Assembly (NCBI GenBank): GCA_964567685.1
Contig: CAZMNO010000005.1
Coordinates: 1 to 64,000, forward strand
Length of the DNA: 64,000 nt
Direction: 5' to 3'
From: UBA5972 sp964567685
Lineage (GTDB): Bacteria; Pseudomonadota; Alphaproteobacteria; Rhodobacterales; Rhodobacteraceae
Below are positions 26,632 through 35,696 of this stretch, in pieces. Numbering within the stretch: the stretch's first letter is position 1; each line of letters starts with the position of its first letter. The notes under the pieces were generated by a model. It worked only from the letters and a program-made list of their open reading frames with translations. It had not been told where the DNA came from and searched no databases. The translations under genes and the position numbers were made by a program.

Positions 26632-27816
26632 TCAGAACCGGATGATTTCAACCCAATCCCCGGCAGCTTTTGCCGGATCTTCCGGCGGGCGCACAAGAAG
26701 AGCGTTGGCATCGGCCAGCACGCTCATCAATGCGCTGTCCTGCCGGTCAGCGGGCGTGACGGTTAGCGCATCATCCGTTTCACGTACCGTGGCGCGCATG
26801 TAATGCGCCCAATCCCCGTTTGCCCGCATCGCTTCCGTTAAGCGCGCTTTACTCCTCGCAAGCGGCGCACCGCCCAGCCCAAGCATCTTTCGGATCGCCG
26901 GGCGCAGATAGATATGACCACAAACCATTGACGCCACAGGATTTCCCGGCAAGCCGATGAGCGGCGTTTCGTGCAACCTCCCGGCCATCAGCGGTTTTCC
27001 GGGGCGCATTGCCACCTTGTAAAACTTAGTCTTGAGCCCCAGTTCCTGCGCCACATTCTGAACGACGTCATAGTCGCCAACAGATGTCCCACCGATGGTC
27101 GCCACCATATCGGCACCCTGGCTGAGTTTAAGCGCAAGTTTCAGGGATTGCGGCGTGTCTTTGACGATGGGCAATAGGCGAATTTCAGCGCCTTCCTCTT
27201 CAAAAAGTGCTGCCAGCGCGAAAATATTGGAGGCGATGATCTGATCCGGCCCCGGGGTCTCGCCGGGCATCACCAGTTCATTACCAGTTGTCACCAGCGC
27301 CACCACTGGGCGGCGGGTGACTGGCACCTCGGCAATATTCATCGAGGCGATGAGGGCGATGTGATGCGCGGTCAGCCTGAGGGGGGCTTTCACCACCTGC
27401 CCACGGGAAAAGTCATCGCCTTTGGGTCGAATAAAAGGTTTTTTTCCAAGAGGTTCAAGGAGTGTGATCACATCCGCATCGCGTGAGACACCCTCCTGCA
27501 TAATCACCCGGATTGTCCCTTCAGGAACCGGAGCACCGGTAAATATCCGCACCGCCTGACCGGGCACCACCTTGTGTTCAAATCCGGAACCAGCGGCGGA
27601 CTCGCCAACGACATGGAAGGTGCTGCCGACATCCACAGATTCATCAGCGACAGCGTATCCATCCATCGAAGCGGCGGCATATGGGGGCTGGTCGCGGTCA
27701 GCCACGATATCGCGGGCCAGAACCCGGCCCGCAGCTTCACGCAAACCGACGGTCTCACACTCAAGCGGGGCGAATAACCCGGTGATCTGCGCCAGCGCCT
27801 CATCGACGCTGATCAC
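26632..27816 (-). CDS. moeA: Molybdopterin molybdotransferase
   Basis: Inserts molybdenum into adenylated molybdopterin in Mo-cofactor synthesis. The 394-residue protein has the four-domain MoeA pattern: DRDQPPYAAASMDGYAV near the N-terminus, VFTGAPVPEGT-like IFTGAPVPEG, the MoCF-binding core ATIGGTSVGDYDVV and GLPGNPVASMVCG, then the C-terminal beta domain. The GTG start at 27816 overlaps the moaC stop (GTGA), so it is coupled to moaC. Confidence 0.95.
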   Translation of the reverse strand: MISVDEALAQITGLFAPLECETVGLREAAGRVLARDIVADRDQPPYAAASMDGYAVADESVDVGSTFHVVGESAAGSGFEHKVVPGQAVRIFTGAPVPEGTIRVIMQEGVSRDADVITLLEPLGKKPFIRPKGDDFSRGQVVKAPLRLTAHHIALIASMNIAEVPVTRRPVVALVTTGNELVMPGETPGPDQIIASNIFALAALFEEEGAEIRLLPIVKDTPQSLKLALKLSQGADMVATIGGTSVGDYDVVQNVAQELGLKTKFYKVAMRPGKPLMAGRLHETPLIGLPGNPVASMVCGHIYLRPAIRKMLGLGGAPLARSKARLTEAMRANGDWAHYMRATVRETDDALTVTPADRQDSALMSVLADANALLVRPPEDPAKAAGDWVEIIRF

Positions 27817-28295
27817 TCCTTGGCCTCGTAACGCCCTGATTTCCCGCCATCTTTCAGCAAAACCCGGATATCGGTGATCTCCATCGCCCGATCAACCGCC
27901 TTTAACATGTCATAAACCGTCAGGGCGGCGATGCTGACAGCGGTCAAGGCTTCCATCTCAACCCCGGTCTGGCCCGTGGTCTTGACAGTGGATGTGATCA
28001 CAACCGAGCTGGTGGGCTTATCCACTTCCAAATCCAGTGCCACTTTGGTGATCGGCAGCGGATGACAGAGAGGGATTAGGTCAGCAGTGCTCTTGCATCC
28101 CATGATACCGGCCAGCCGTGCAACGCCCAGAACATCCCCTTTCTTTGAAGAGCCTTTGACAACCATTTCAAGGGTTTCCAGTGCCATCTTAACGCGACCG
28201 CCTGCGGTAGCGATACGCTCGGTCACGGCCTTGCCGGAAACATCGACCATATGCGCGTCGCCGCTTTCGGTAAAATGCGTAAGTTCCGCCATCAT
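27813..28295 (-). CDS. moaC: Cyclic pyranopterin monophosphate synthase
   Basis: Second step of molybdenum-cofactor synthesis, forming cPMP. The 160-residue protein has MVDVSGKAVTERIATA at the N-terminus, KGDVLGVARLAGIMGCKSTADLIPLCHPLPI with the catalytic centre, and GVEMEALTAVSIAALTVYDM. Two adjacent ATGs overlap the trpC stop (ATGATG). It is in the middle of a tightly overlapped trpG-trpD-trpC-moaC-moeA run. Confidence 0.95.
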   Translation of the reverse strand: MMAELTHFTESGDAHMVDVSGKAVTERIATAGGRVKMALETLEMVVKGSSKKGDVLGVARLAGIMGCKSTADLIPLCHPLPITKVALDLEVDKPTSSVVITSTVKTTGQTGVEMEALTAVSIAALTVYDMLKAVDRAMEITDIRVLLKDGGKSGRYEAKE

Positions 28296-29101
28296 GCGCT
28301 CCTGGCTTTTTCCTGCCCGCTCATCAGGGCTCGTGTGGCATGTGCAACGTCCTTTTGGCGCATCAGGCTTTCACCGATCAGGAAACTCCGCGCGCCATAG
28401 GTAGCCAGATCGGCCATGTCGGCTGGGGTGAATATCCCGGATTCCGCCACGATCATGCGATCAGCTGGTACCAGTTTTGAAAGACGCCGCGTCGTTTCCA
28501 GTGTCACATCAAAGGTTTTGAGGTTGCGGTTATTTATTCCCATCAGCGGAGATTTCAGCTTTGTGGCCCGTTCAAGCTCCTCTTGATCGTGAACCTCCAA
28601 AAGCACGTCCATCCCCCAGGAAAAAGCAGCATCCTCGAGTTCAGCGGCCTGAGCGTCAGAAACCGAGGCGAGGATGATCAGAATGCAATCGGCACTTAGT
28701 GCCCGCGCTTCCGCCACCTGATAGGGGTCATAAAGGAAATCCTTGCGCAGGGCTGGCAAAGAGACGGCGCTTCGAGCGGCAGTCAGAAAGCTGTCGTCAC
28801 CCTGAAAGGAAGGTGTGTCGGTCAGCACGCTGAGGCAGGTGGCGCCACCAGCCTCATAGGCGCGCGCCAGTGCTGGCGGGTCAAAATCGGCTCGGATCAA
28901 CCCCTTTGAGGGGCTGGCTTTCTTGATTTCAGCGATCAGCCCGTAGCCCGTGGCCGATGCGGTGGCAAGGGCGCGGTGAAAGCCGCGCGGGGCAGGTGCC
29001 GATCTGGCGGCTGCCTCGACCTCGCTCAAGGGTTTGGCGGCTTTGCGCGCCGCAACCTCCTCAAGCTTATAGGCTTTGATCTTATCCAGGATATTGCTCA
29101 T
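28292..29101 (-). CDS. trpC: Indole-3-glycerol phosphate synthase
   Basis: Converts CdRP to indole-3-glycerol phosphate in tryptophan synthesis. This 269-residue TIM-barrel protein has the active-site segments IAEIKKASPSKGLIRADFDP, LRKDFLYDPYQVAEARA, LLEVHDQEEL, MGINNRNLKTF and VAESGIFT. It is monofunctional, with no PRAI (TrpF) domain fused. The start overlaps the trpD stop by 4 bp, so translation is coupled. Confidence 0.96.
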   Translation of the reverse strand: MSNILDKIKAYKLEEVAARKAAKPLSEVEAAARSAPAPRGFHRALATASATGYGLIAEIKKASPSKGLIRADFDPPALARAYEAGGATCLSVLTDTPSFQGDDSFLTAARSAVSLPALRKDFLYDPYQVAEARALSADCILIILASVSDAQAAELEDAAFSWGMDVLLEVHDQEELERATKLKSPLMGINNRNLKTFDVTLETTRRLSKLVPADRMIVAESGIFTPADMADLATYGARSFLIGESLMRQKDVAHATRALMSGQEKARSA

Positions 29102-30117
29102 GCTGTTGCCGATGTCAGTTTGGCCAGCGCTTCAAGCTTGGCTTTGGCCTGACCGCTGTCAATACTTTCCCGAGCCATTTCAACGCCCTCCGGCAAGGAA
29201 GCGACGCGATTTGCTACCACAAGTGCAGCGGCTGCATTCAACAGCACCGCGTCGCGATAGGCAGAGGCTTCGCCTGCCAGCAATGCCTGAAAGGCAACAC
29301 CATTTTCTTTCGGCGTGCCGCCAAGAATGGCCTCAAACGGGTGTTCCGGCAGCCCGGCATCTTCGGGTGATATTTCCCGGTCTTCAACCTTGCCGTCCTC
29401 AAGCGTTGATACATAAGTCACGCCGCAGATCGAAATTTCGTCGGTTCCATCACCGCCATGCACCAGCCAGGCTTTTTCCGACCCTAGTGCTCCTAATGTT
29501 TCGGCCATCGGGCGGATCACATCGCGCGAATAGGCCCCGGTCAACTGGCGCTTAACGCCTGCCGGATTGGTCAGGGGTCCAAGAATGTTGAAAATCGTCC
29601 GCGTCCCCAGCTCCTGGCGCGAAGGCATCACATGTCGCGTTGCCGGGTGGTGCATCGGGGCCATCATGAAGCCGATCCCGACTTCATTGATGGCGGCTTC
29701 AACCACCTTGGGCCCAACCATCACATTGACGCCAAGCGCCCCAAGTGCGTCCGCTGCACCTGACTTTGAGCTGAGATTGCGATTGCCGTGCTTAGCCACC
29801 ACCACTCCGGCACCAGCCACCACGAAAGCCGTGGCGGTGGAGATATTGAGCGTGCCTTTTCCATCGCCCCCGGTGCCGACGATATCCATCGCACCGTCAG
29901 GGGCTTTGACCGCATTGCATTTGGCGCGCATCACGGCGGCGGCGGCGGCATATTCCTCGACTGTTTCACCGCGCGTTCTCAGCGCCATCAACAGCCCGCC
30001 GATCTGCGAGGGTGTGGCTTCGCCTTCCATGATCAGGCTGAAGGCCTGCTCGGCCTCCTTGCGGCTGAGCGGGCGGTCGGCGGCATTGCCGATCAGGGTT
30101 TTCATCGCATCACTCAT
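29098..30117 (-). CDS. trpD: Anthranilate phosphoribosyltransferase
   Basis: Adds phosphoribose to anthranilate. The 339-residue protein shows the PRPP loop DIVGTGGDGKGTLNIST, the anthranilate/phosphate segments AKHGNRNLSSKSGAADALGALG and FMMAPMHHPATRHV, and RTIFNILGPLTNPAG. Length is typical. The start overlaps the trpG stop by 4 bp. Confidence 0.96.
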   Translation of the reverse strand: MSDAMKTLIGNAADRPLSRKEAEQAFSLIMEGEATPSQIGGLLMALRTRGETVEEYAAAAAVMRAKCNAVKAPDGAMDIVGTGGDGKGTLNISTATAFVVAGAGVVVAKHGNRNLSSKSGAADALGALGVNVMVGPKVVEAAINEVGIGFMMAPMHHPATRHVMPSRQELGTRTIFNILGPLTNPAGVKRQLTGAYSRDVIRPMAETLGALGSEKAWLVHGGDGTDEISICGVTYVSTLEDGKVEDREISPEDAGLPEHPFEAILGGTPKENGVAFQALLAGEASAYRDAVLLNAAAALVVANRVASLPEGVEMARESIDSGQAKAKLEALAKLTSATA

Positions 30118-30695
30118 GCGGGTTCTTTCACCTCGCTTAGAAAATTTCTGAGCATCGCATGTCCATGTTCAGAGGCAATGCTCTCGGGGTGAAACTGCAC
30201 GCCATGAATGGGCAATTCGCGGTGCTTCAGACCCATGATCGTACCGTCTTCCAGCCAGGCGGTGACTTCAAGGCAGTCCGGCAGGTTGTCGCGTGCCACG
30301 ATCAGCGAATGATAGCGCGTCGCCTGAAAGGGAGAGGGCAGGCCCTGAAACAGCGACGTTCCGTTGTGATGGATGGTGCCCATCTTGCCATGCATGATCT
30401 CATGGCACTGAACCACCTTGCCGCCAAAGGCCTGACCGATGGACTGATGACCGAGGCAGACGCCGATCAGGGGAATCCCATGTTTTGCAGCCTTATCAAC
30501 CATTTCAAGACAAATCCCCGCTTGATCCGGATCACAGGGCCCGGGGGAGAGCAATATGGCGTCGGGCTTAAGCGCCAGTGCCTGATCGGCACTCAGTTCG
30601 TCATTGCGCACCACTTCGACTTGCGCGCCAAGCTCGCCCAGATAATGCACCAGGTTCCAGGTGAAACTGTCGTAATTGTCAATCAGCAGAAGCAT
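30114..30695 (-). CDS. trpG: Anthranilate synthase glutamine amidotransferase component
   Basis: Supplies ammonia to TrpE, and in many bacteria also to PabB for folate. The 193-residue class I amidotransferase has the oxyanion segment LLSPGPCDPDQAG, the nucleophile Cys in GVCLGHQSIGQAFGG, and the His/Glu pair in GVQFHPESIASEHG. It is first of the overlapped trpG-trpD-trpC-moaC-moeA run. Its partner trpE lies 1.5 kb away on the same strand, separated by an oppositely oriented gene. Confidence 0.95.
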   Translation of the reverse strand: MLLLIDNYDSFTWNLVHYLGELGAQVEVVRNDELSADQALALKPDAILLSPGPCDPDQAGICLEMVDKAAKHGIPLIGVCLGHQSIGQAFGGKVVQCHEIMHGKMGTIHHNGTSLFQGLPSPFQATRYHSLIVARDNLPDCLEVTAWLEDGTIMGLKHRELPIHGVQFHPESIASEHGHAMLRNFLSEVKEPA

Positions 30696-30820
30696 TGTCG
30701 GTCTTTGTGTTTACTTGCGGCCTGATTAGGGGTGAACCTCAGGCAAATCCGCGCTATAAATGCCCAGAGCCGCATCAGATGGTCAAGAGCAGGTAAGCGG
30801 ATTTTATTCGGAGGCACGGT

Positions 30821-32101
30821 ATGGGTGGCGGGTTTGGCACCGGATTTCTCAAAGGGGCGTTGTTTTTCTTTATCGGCGCTGCGGCGGTATCGCTGGTGGC
30901 ACCGCTTGACCCTACCGATCCGGGCAACAAGACGCAGGTCGATCTGTCAACACCCGCCGGATCCGGGTTTAATGCCGAGCGGGCAGATACCAACCCGGTT
31001 TTGCCTGATACAGATCAGTCGGTCGTGACCGAGGAAATCACCAAACCCGAACTGGCCCCGGAAAGCCCGGCAGTGCCTGTGGCCGATACAACATCCGCCG
31101 AACAGCCCGATGCGCAGGGCGGGGTTGAAATGCCCGAGGTCAGTGCGGATGAAGACGAACTGGCGATGGTTGCACCGCCTGAGGATGACGCACCGGATGC
31201 AACACCACCAGCTCTTGGCGTGCCTATGCCTGAAATTGAAAACCCGGTCACCGATATTCCGGTCAACCGCCTGCCGGTGATTGAACCACCAACCACTGAA
31301 GTCGAGGCCCCAACCGCGCCCGTGGCGGAAGACACACCGACCGAGGGCAGCACCAGCGAAGCCGAAACAGATTCTCCTGAGGTCATTCGGATCACCGAAA
31401 CTGCACCTGAGGCCGGCAAAGCGTTCATGCGCAATCGCGTTGCATTTGATAATTCCGAGGCACGGCCTCTGATGTCGATCATTCTGGTTGATGCCGGCGA
31501 GGAAGGGCTTGATATGGAGGTTCTGCTGACCTTCACCTTCCCGGTCACCTTTGCCCTTGATCCGGCGGACAGCAGTACAACGGCCCGTGCCAAGAAACTG
31601 GCACAGGGTGGGTTTGAAATTCTTGCCCTGGCTCCGCAAGCCGATGGCAAACTGGAGGTGGCCGAGAACCCGGCTGATATCAACGCGGCCCTTTCGGGCT
31701 ATTTCAGCAAGATCCCGGAGGCGGTCGGTCTGATCGACGCAACAGCCGCTGAAATTCAGAAGTCGGCTCCGCTGTCGGATCAGGTGATCGAGGCACTGGC
31801 AAGTTCCGGCCATGGATTTCTGACCTATGATATCGGGTTGAATTCAACCGATCAGAAAGCCCGTCGCGCCGGGTTGCCCGCCGGAACGGTGTTTCGCGTG
31901 CTCGACAGCGAGCGGGAAAGTGGCACGGTGATAAAACGCTATCTCAACCGCGCGGTGATCGAGGCGGGGCAGAACGGCCATGTGATCGTGCTTGGGCACA
32001 CTTATCCTGAAACGGTCACAGCTCTATTTAGCTGGGCGCTGAGCGCAAAATCCGCGACCGTGGCGCTGGCCCCGGTATCGGCTGCAATGCTGTCGCGCTG
32101 A
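30821..32101 (+). CDS. Divergent polysaccharide deacetylase family protein (YibQ-like)
   Basis: A 426-residue protein with one N-terminal membrane anchor (FLKGALFFFIGAAAVSLVA) and a long low-complexity Pro/Glu/Thr/Ala region (about residues 35-190). The C-terminal domain matches the divergent polysaccharide deacetylase/YibQ family (MSIILVDAGEEGLDMEVL, FPVTFALDP, AAEIQKSAP, and GHVIVLGHTYPETVTALFSW). The catalytic Asp/His set of true deacetylases is not obvious, so enzymatic activity is uncertain. Exported and probably acting in the periplasm. It has a good GGAG Shine-Dalgarno. It is oppositely oriented between trpE and trpG. Confidence 0.82.
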   Translation: MGGGFGTGFLKGALFFFIGAAAVSLVAPLDPTDPGNKTQVDLSTPAGSGFNAERADTNPVLPDTDQSVVTEEITKPELAPESPAVPVADTTSAEQPDAQGGVEMPEVSADEDELAMVAPPEDDAPDATPPALGVPMPEIENPVTDIPVNRLPVIEPPTTEVEAPTAPVAEDTPTEGSTSEAETDSPEVIRITETAPEAGKAFMRNRVAFDNSEARPLMSIILVDAGEEGLDMEVLLTFTFPVTFALDPADSSTTARAKKLAQGGFEILALAPQADGKLEVAENPADINAALSGYFSKIPEAVGLIDATAAEIQKSAPLSDQVIEALASSGHGFLTYDIGLNSTDQKARRAGLPAGTVFRVLDSERESGTVIKRYLNRAVIEAGQNGHVIVLGHTYPETVTALFSWALSAKSATVALAPVSAAMLSR

Positions 32102-32212
32102 ACAACAACCATCATTGCTTGAAAATTCTCAAATCATTGAAGTCGGTTCAGGCGGCTGTGCTCAAGACTCTGGCCTTCTGCGAGGATATGTTTGAAAAGA
32201 AGAAGGGGCGGT

Positions 32213-33727
32213 TCAGTTTTGTCCGCTGAATTTCACGAAGAGACCCGCGTCTTTTGCGGCCTGTCGCAAGGCTTTTGATTTATCGACGGTTTCCTGAAAT
32301 TCCGCTTCCGGGTCGCTGTCATAAACCACGCCGCCACCGGCTTGAATATAAAGCTTTTCGTCCTTGGTAATTGCGGTTCTGAGAGCGATACAGATATCCA
32401 TGTCACCGCTGGCGGAAAAATAGCCGACCCCGCCGCCATAGACGCCGCGTTTTTCCCGTTCCAGCTCGTCGATGATTTCCATTGCGCGCACTTTGGGCGC
32501 ACCAGAAACCGTGCCTGCAGGCAATCCCGCCAACAGGGCGGACAACGCATCATGATCATCGCGAATTTCACCGACGACGTTTGAGACGATGTGAATCACA
32601 TGGCTGTAATACTCGATGATGAACTGCTCGTTCGGGTTGACCGTGCCGGTCTTGGCCACTCGCCCGACATCGTTGCGCCCCAGATCAAGCAGCATCAGAT
32701 GCTCCGCACGCTCTTTGGGATCTGCCAGCAAATCAGCTTCAAGTGCCCGGTCTTCATCCGGTGTTGCACCGCGCCGTCTGGTGCCGGCGATGGGTCGGAT
32801 GTTCACTTCCTTGCCCCTCAACCCCACCAGAATTTCCGGGCTGGCACCGATCACCTGAAAGCCGCCGAAATTGAAATAAAACATGTAAGGGCTGGGATTG
32901 GTGCGCCTCAGCGCACGGTAGAGCGCGAAAGGCGGTAGCGTGAAATCCTGTGCCCAGCGCTGCGAGGGGACGACCTGAAAGATGTCACCGGCGCGGATAT
33001 AGTCCTTGGCCTTTTCAACGATGGCGAAATACTCGTCTTTGCTGGTGTCGGAGACAGGTTCTGAACTGTCGCCGACATCCCCAAGATCGCGGGTTTCGTT
33101 CGGGGCCTGCCGGTCAAGGTCGCGCACCGCGTCCATCACCCGTTCAGCTGCCTGCGCATAGGCCGCTCGCGCAGACAACCCGCTGTTGGCCCATGCCGGG
33201 CTGACCACCGTCACCTCACCTTTGACCCCATCCAGAACCACAACGACTGAGGGGCGCATCATGATCGCGTCAGGCAGGCCGAGGGGATCGGGGTTGATAT
33301 CCGGTAAATGCTCCACCAGCCGGATCATGTCATAGCCGAGATAGCCGAAAAGACCGGCGGAAATGGGTGGCAGGTCAGGTGGCAGGTCGATGCGGCTTTC
33401 GCCAATCAGGGCGCGCAGCGAGGTAAGTGGGTCATCTTCTTGCGGCTCAAACGCTTCGGAATCAAACCGGGCCTCGCGGTTGAGGCGGCAGGTATTGCTG
33501 CGGCACTCCCAGATCAGATCGGGTTTCTGACCGATCACCGAATAGCGCCCGCGTATCTCACCACCGGTGACGCTTTCCAGCATGAAACTGTCTTTGCGCG
33601 CCTGCGCCAGTTTCAGCATCAGCGAGACCGGCGTATCGAGATCAGCCGCAAGCCGTCTGTAGACAACCTGGTTGCGGCCAGCCGCAAAACCCGCTTCAAA
33701 CGCGTCAAAATCCGGTGTCAGCGCCAT
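32213..33727 (-). CDS. trpE: Anthranilate synthase component I
   Basis: Chorismate plus ammonia to anthranilate. The 504-residue protein has the N-terminal regulatory domain with SFMLESVTGGEIRGRYSVIG (tryptophan-site Leu-Glu-Ser-type element) and the chorismate-binding core IRPIAGTRRRGATP, HLMLLDLGRNDVGR, GTVSGAPKVRAMEIIDELE and AGGGVVYDSDPEAEF. One base separates its ATG from the stop of the upstream peptidyl-prolyl isomerase gene, so they form one transcript. Confidence 0.97.
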   Translation of the reverse strand: MALTPDFDAFEAGFAAGRNQVVYRRLAADLDTPVSLMLKLAQARKDSFMLESVTGGEIRGRYSVIGQKPDLIWECRSNTCRLNREARFDSEAFEPQEDDPLTSLRALIGESRIDLPPDLPPISAGLFGYLGYDMIRLVEHLPDINPDPLGLPDAIMMRPSVVVVLDGVKGEVTVVSPAWANSGLSARAAYAQAAERVMDAVRDLDRQAPNETRDLGDVGDSSEPVSDTSKDEYFAIVEKAKDYIRAGDIFQVVPSQRWAQDFTLPPFALYRALRRTNPSPYMFYFNFGGFQVIGASPEILVGLRGKEVNIRPIAGTRRRGATPDEDRALEADLLADPKERAEHLMLLDLGRNDVGRVAKTGTVNPNEQFIIEYYSHVIHIVSNVVGEIRDDHDALSALLAGLPAGTVSGAPKVRAMEIIDELEREKRGVYGGGVGYFSASGDMDICIALRTAITKDEKLYIQAGGGVVYDSDPEAEFQETVDKSKALRQAAKDAGLFVKFSGQN

Positions 33728-33728
33728 G

Positions 33729-35627
33729 TCAGTTCATCGGTTGGTGGCGTGGCGCCGGTTGCCCCGAGCGCCCCAATTGACTGAAGACAGCCTCGATCAG
33801 TGCCTGATTTACGGTGATCCCGGCCTCTTCCTGCAGCGCGCCGGTAAAGGCTTCAAAAATATCCGATCCGACCTGGGCTGAATATTGCTGGCTGAGATTT
33901 GCCAGAGCGGTCGCGCTTTGCGCCTGCTTTTCGTCAAACGGCGTGATCGCAGTCAGGCGGACAAGGGCGATGATACCATTGCCTTCGACGATCGCGATTT
34001 CGTTGTCTTCAAGCGCAAACACCGCAGCAACCATGTCTTGAGGCGCGTTTTCAATAAAGCTTTCGCGGCGAATGGCGGTTTCCTGTGTCGATGTCAGGGC
34101 GTGGGCCTCAAAACTGTCACCACCTGAAAGGCTTGATTTGGTAGCCTCGGCCATCTGCATCAGACGGTTGCGGGTTTCGCCACGTTTCCAGTCGGCAATG
34201 ACCTGATCGCGGATGTCTGCCAGATCGATGAGGGCAGGGGGAATGACTTCATCTAGCCGGAGGGCAAAAATCCCACCGTCTGACATCATAACCACTTCGG
34301 GAAAATCCTCTTTCCTGACGTTCGTCGCAGCCTGCCGGAATTCGTCATAAGCCGCCAGGCCTTCTTCGCTCCCTTCAATGAAATCAAGGGTTTGAAGTAC
34401 CATATCGGTTTCGTCAACAATCTCTTCCAGCTCTACACCGCCAGCCAGCAGATCGTCGATATCGCCGATCCCGTCATCGATCTGGCGGCGCGCCTGATCT
34501 GCGACCAGCTCAAGATGCAAAACCTCGCGCACCTCTTCAAAAGGCTGATTCTGCGCTTCAAGCACTGCATTTACGCGAAAAATGGCCGGGCCCAGCGTGG
34601 TTGTGACGGGTCCGACAAGCCCCGGTTCAGTTGCGGTGAATACTGCCTCCGCCGCGGCGCCGCGCAGATCGCTGCGTGAAACCTCGCCAAGATCGACATC
34701 TTCCAGCGCCAATCCGCGTTCGCTGACGATATCGGCAAAGCTTTTGTCGCCCGATGCCATCGCGCTGAGCGCGGCCTGTGCCTCGGCATCGTTGCCAAAG
34801 ACAACGCGGTCAACGATCCGGCGTGCAGGTGTGTTGAAGCGGTCAGGCTGGCTGTCGTAAAGCTCTTGCAGAGCGGCGTCATCGGTTTCGATCGACGGGA
34901 TCAGCATGTCAGGTGTTAGCAAGGCCAGTGTGATGCGGCGTTTTTCTGGCGCGGTATAGCTTTCGGGATCGGCCTTGTAGAGCGCCTCGATCTCGGCATC
35001 CGTGGGATCGCGGGTTGGCTCTGCCAGAAGGTCCTGACCGATGATTGCCCAACTGAAATTGCGGGTTTCACCGACATAGTTCAAAAGCGCGAGCCCGTAG
35101 GTTTCGCTGACACGAATACCCCCGGCGATTGAGACCTGCAATAGCTGCCTGGTGCTGTCACCGCGCAGGATTTCATCATATTCAGATGGTGAAAGCCCCG
35201 CCTGTTCCAGAGCGAATTCATAAGCCGCCTGATCAAACTGACCCGATAGCCCCTGAAACGCCTGGGTTGCCAGCAGGCTTTCCTTCACCCGCTCATCACC
35301 AACCGAAAGCCCGATCCGAGCGCTTTCGCCATCAAGCGCTGCGGCTGTCAGAACCTGTGCCAGGACCTGCCGGTCAATACCGAAAACGCGGGCCTGTTCC
35401 ATTGTGATATTCTGGCCGATCTGCTGGGAAAAGGCTCGAAGCCGGTTGTTAAGAGCGCGGACATAGGTGTTGACCGAAACTTCTTCGTCACCAACCGCAC
35501 CAACGGCCTGTGATCCCCCGGTGCCAACCGAGCGGACACCAAAGCCGGTCAGCGAGATCACCAAAAGGCCAACCAGAATGAGGGCGACGGTGTTGTTCTT
35601 TTTCTTGGCGCGCAGGGGTGCGGACAT
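33729..35627 (-). CDS. Membrane-anchored peptidyl-prolyl cis-trans isomerase (PpiD/SurA-like)
   Basis: A 632-residue periplasmic folding factor tethered by one N-terminal helix (TVALILVGLLVISLTGFGV, residues 12-31). A SurA-N-like chaperone domain follows (VNTYVRALNNRLRAFSQQIG...), then parvulin-type PPIC domain sequence in the middle (GDKSFADIVSERGLALEDVDLGEVSR) and a second chaperone segment at the C-terminus. This is the layout of PpiD. It is first gene of a two-gene unit with trpE; such linkage recurs in Rhodobacterales but has no evident functional logic. Confidence 0.88.
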   Translation of the reverse strand: MSAPLRAKKKNNTVALILVGLLVISLTGFGVRSVGTGGSQAVGAVGDEEVSVNTYVRALNNRLRAFSQQIGQNITMEQARVFGIDRQVLAQVLTAAALDGESARIGLSVGDERVKESLLATQAFQGLSGQFDQAAYEFALEQAGLSPSEYDEILRGDSTRQLLQVSIAGGIRVSETYGLALLNYVGETRNFSWAIIGQDLLAEPTRDPTDAEIEALYKADPESYTAPEKRRITLALLTPDMLIPSIETDDAALQELYDSQPDRFNTPARRIVDRVVFGNDAEAQAALSAMASGDKSFADIVSERGLALEDVDLGEVSRSDLRGAAAEAVFTATEPGLVGPVTTTLGPAIFRVNAVLEAQNQPFEEVREVLHLELVADQARRQIDDGIGDIDDLLAGGVELEEIVDETDMVLQTLDFIEGSEEGLAAYDEFRQAATNVRKEDFPEVVMMSDGGIFALRLDEVIPPALIDLADIRDQVIADWKRGETRNRLMQMAEATKSSLSGGDSFEAHALTSTQETAIRRESFIENAPQDMVAAVFALEDNEIAIVEGNGIIALVRLTAITPFDEKQAQSATALANLSQQYSAQVGSDIFEAFTGALQEEAGITVNQALIEAVFSQLGRSGQPAPRHQPMN

Positions 35628-35696
35628 AGCGATCAGCTTTCTTAATTCACATCTGGCGGAGTATTAGGGCCTCATTGAGACGGTGACAAGTTGCAC

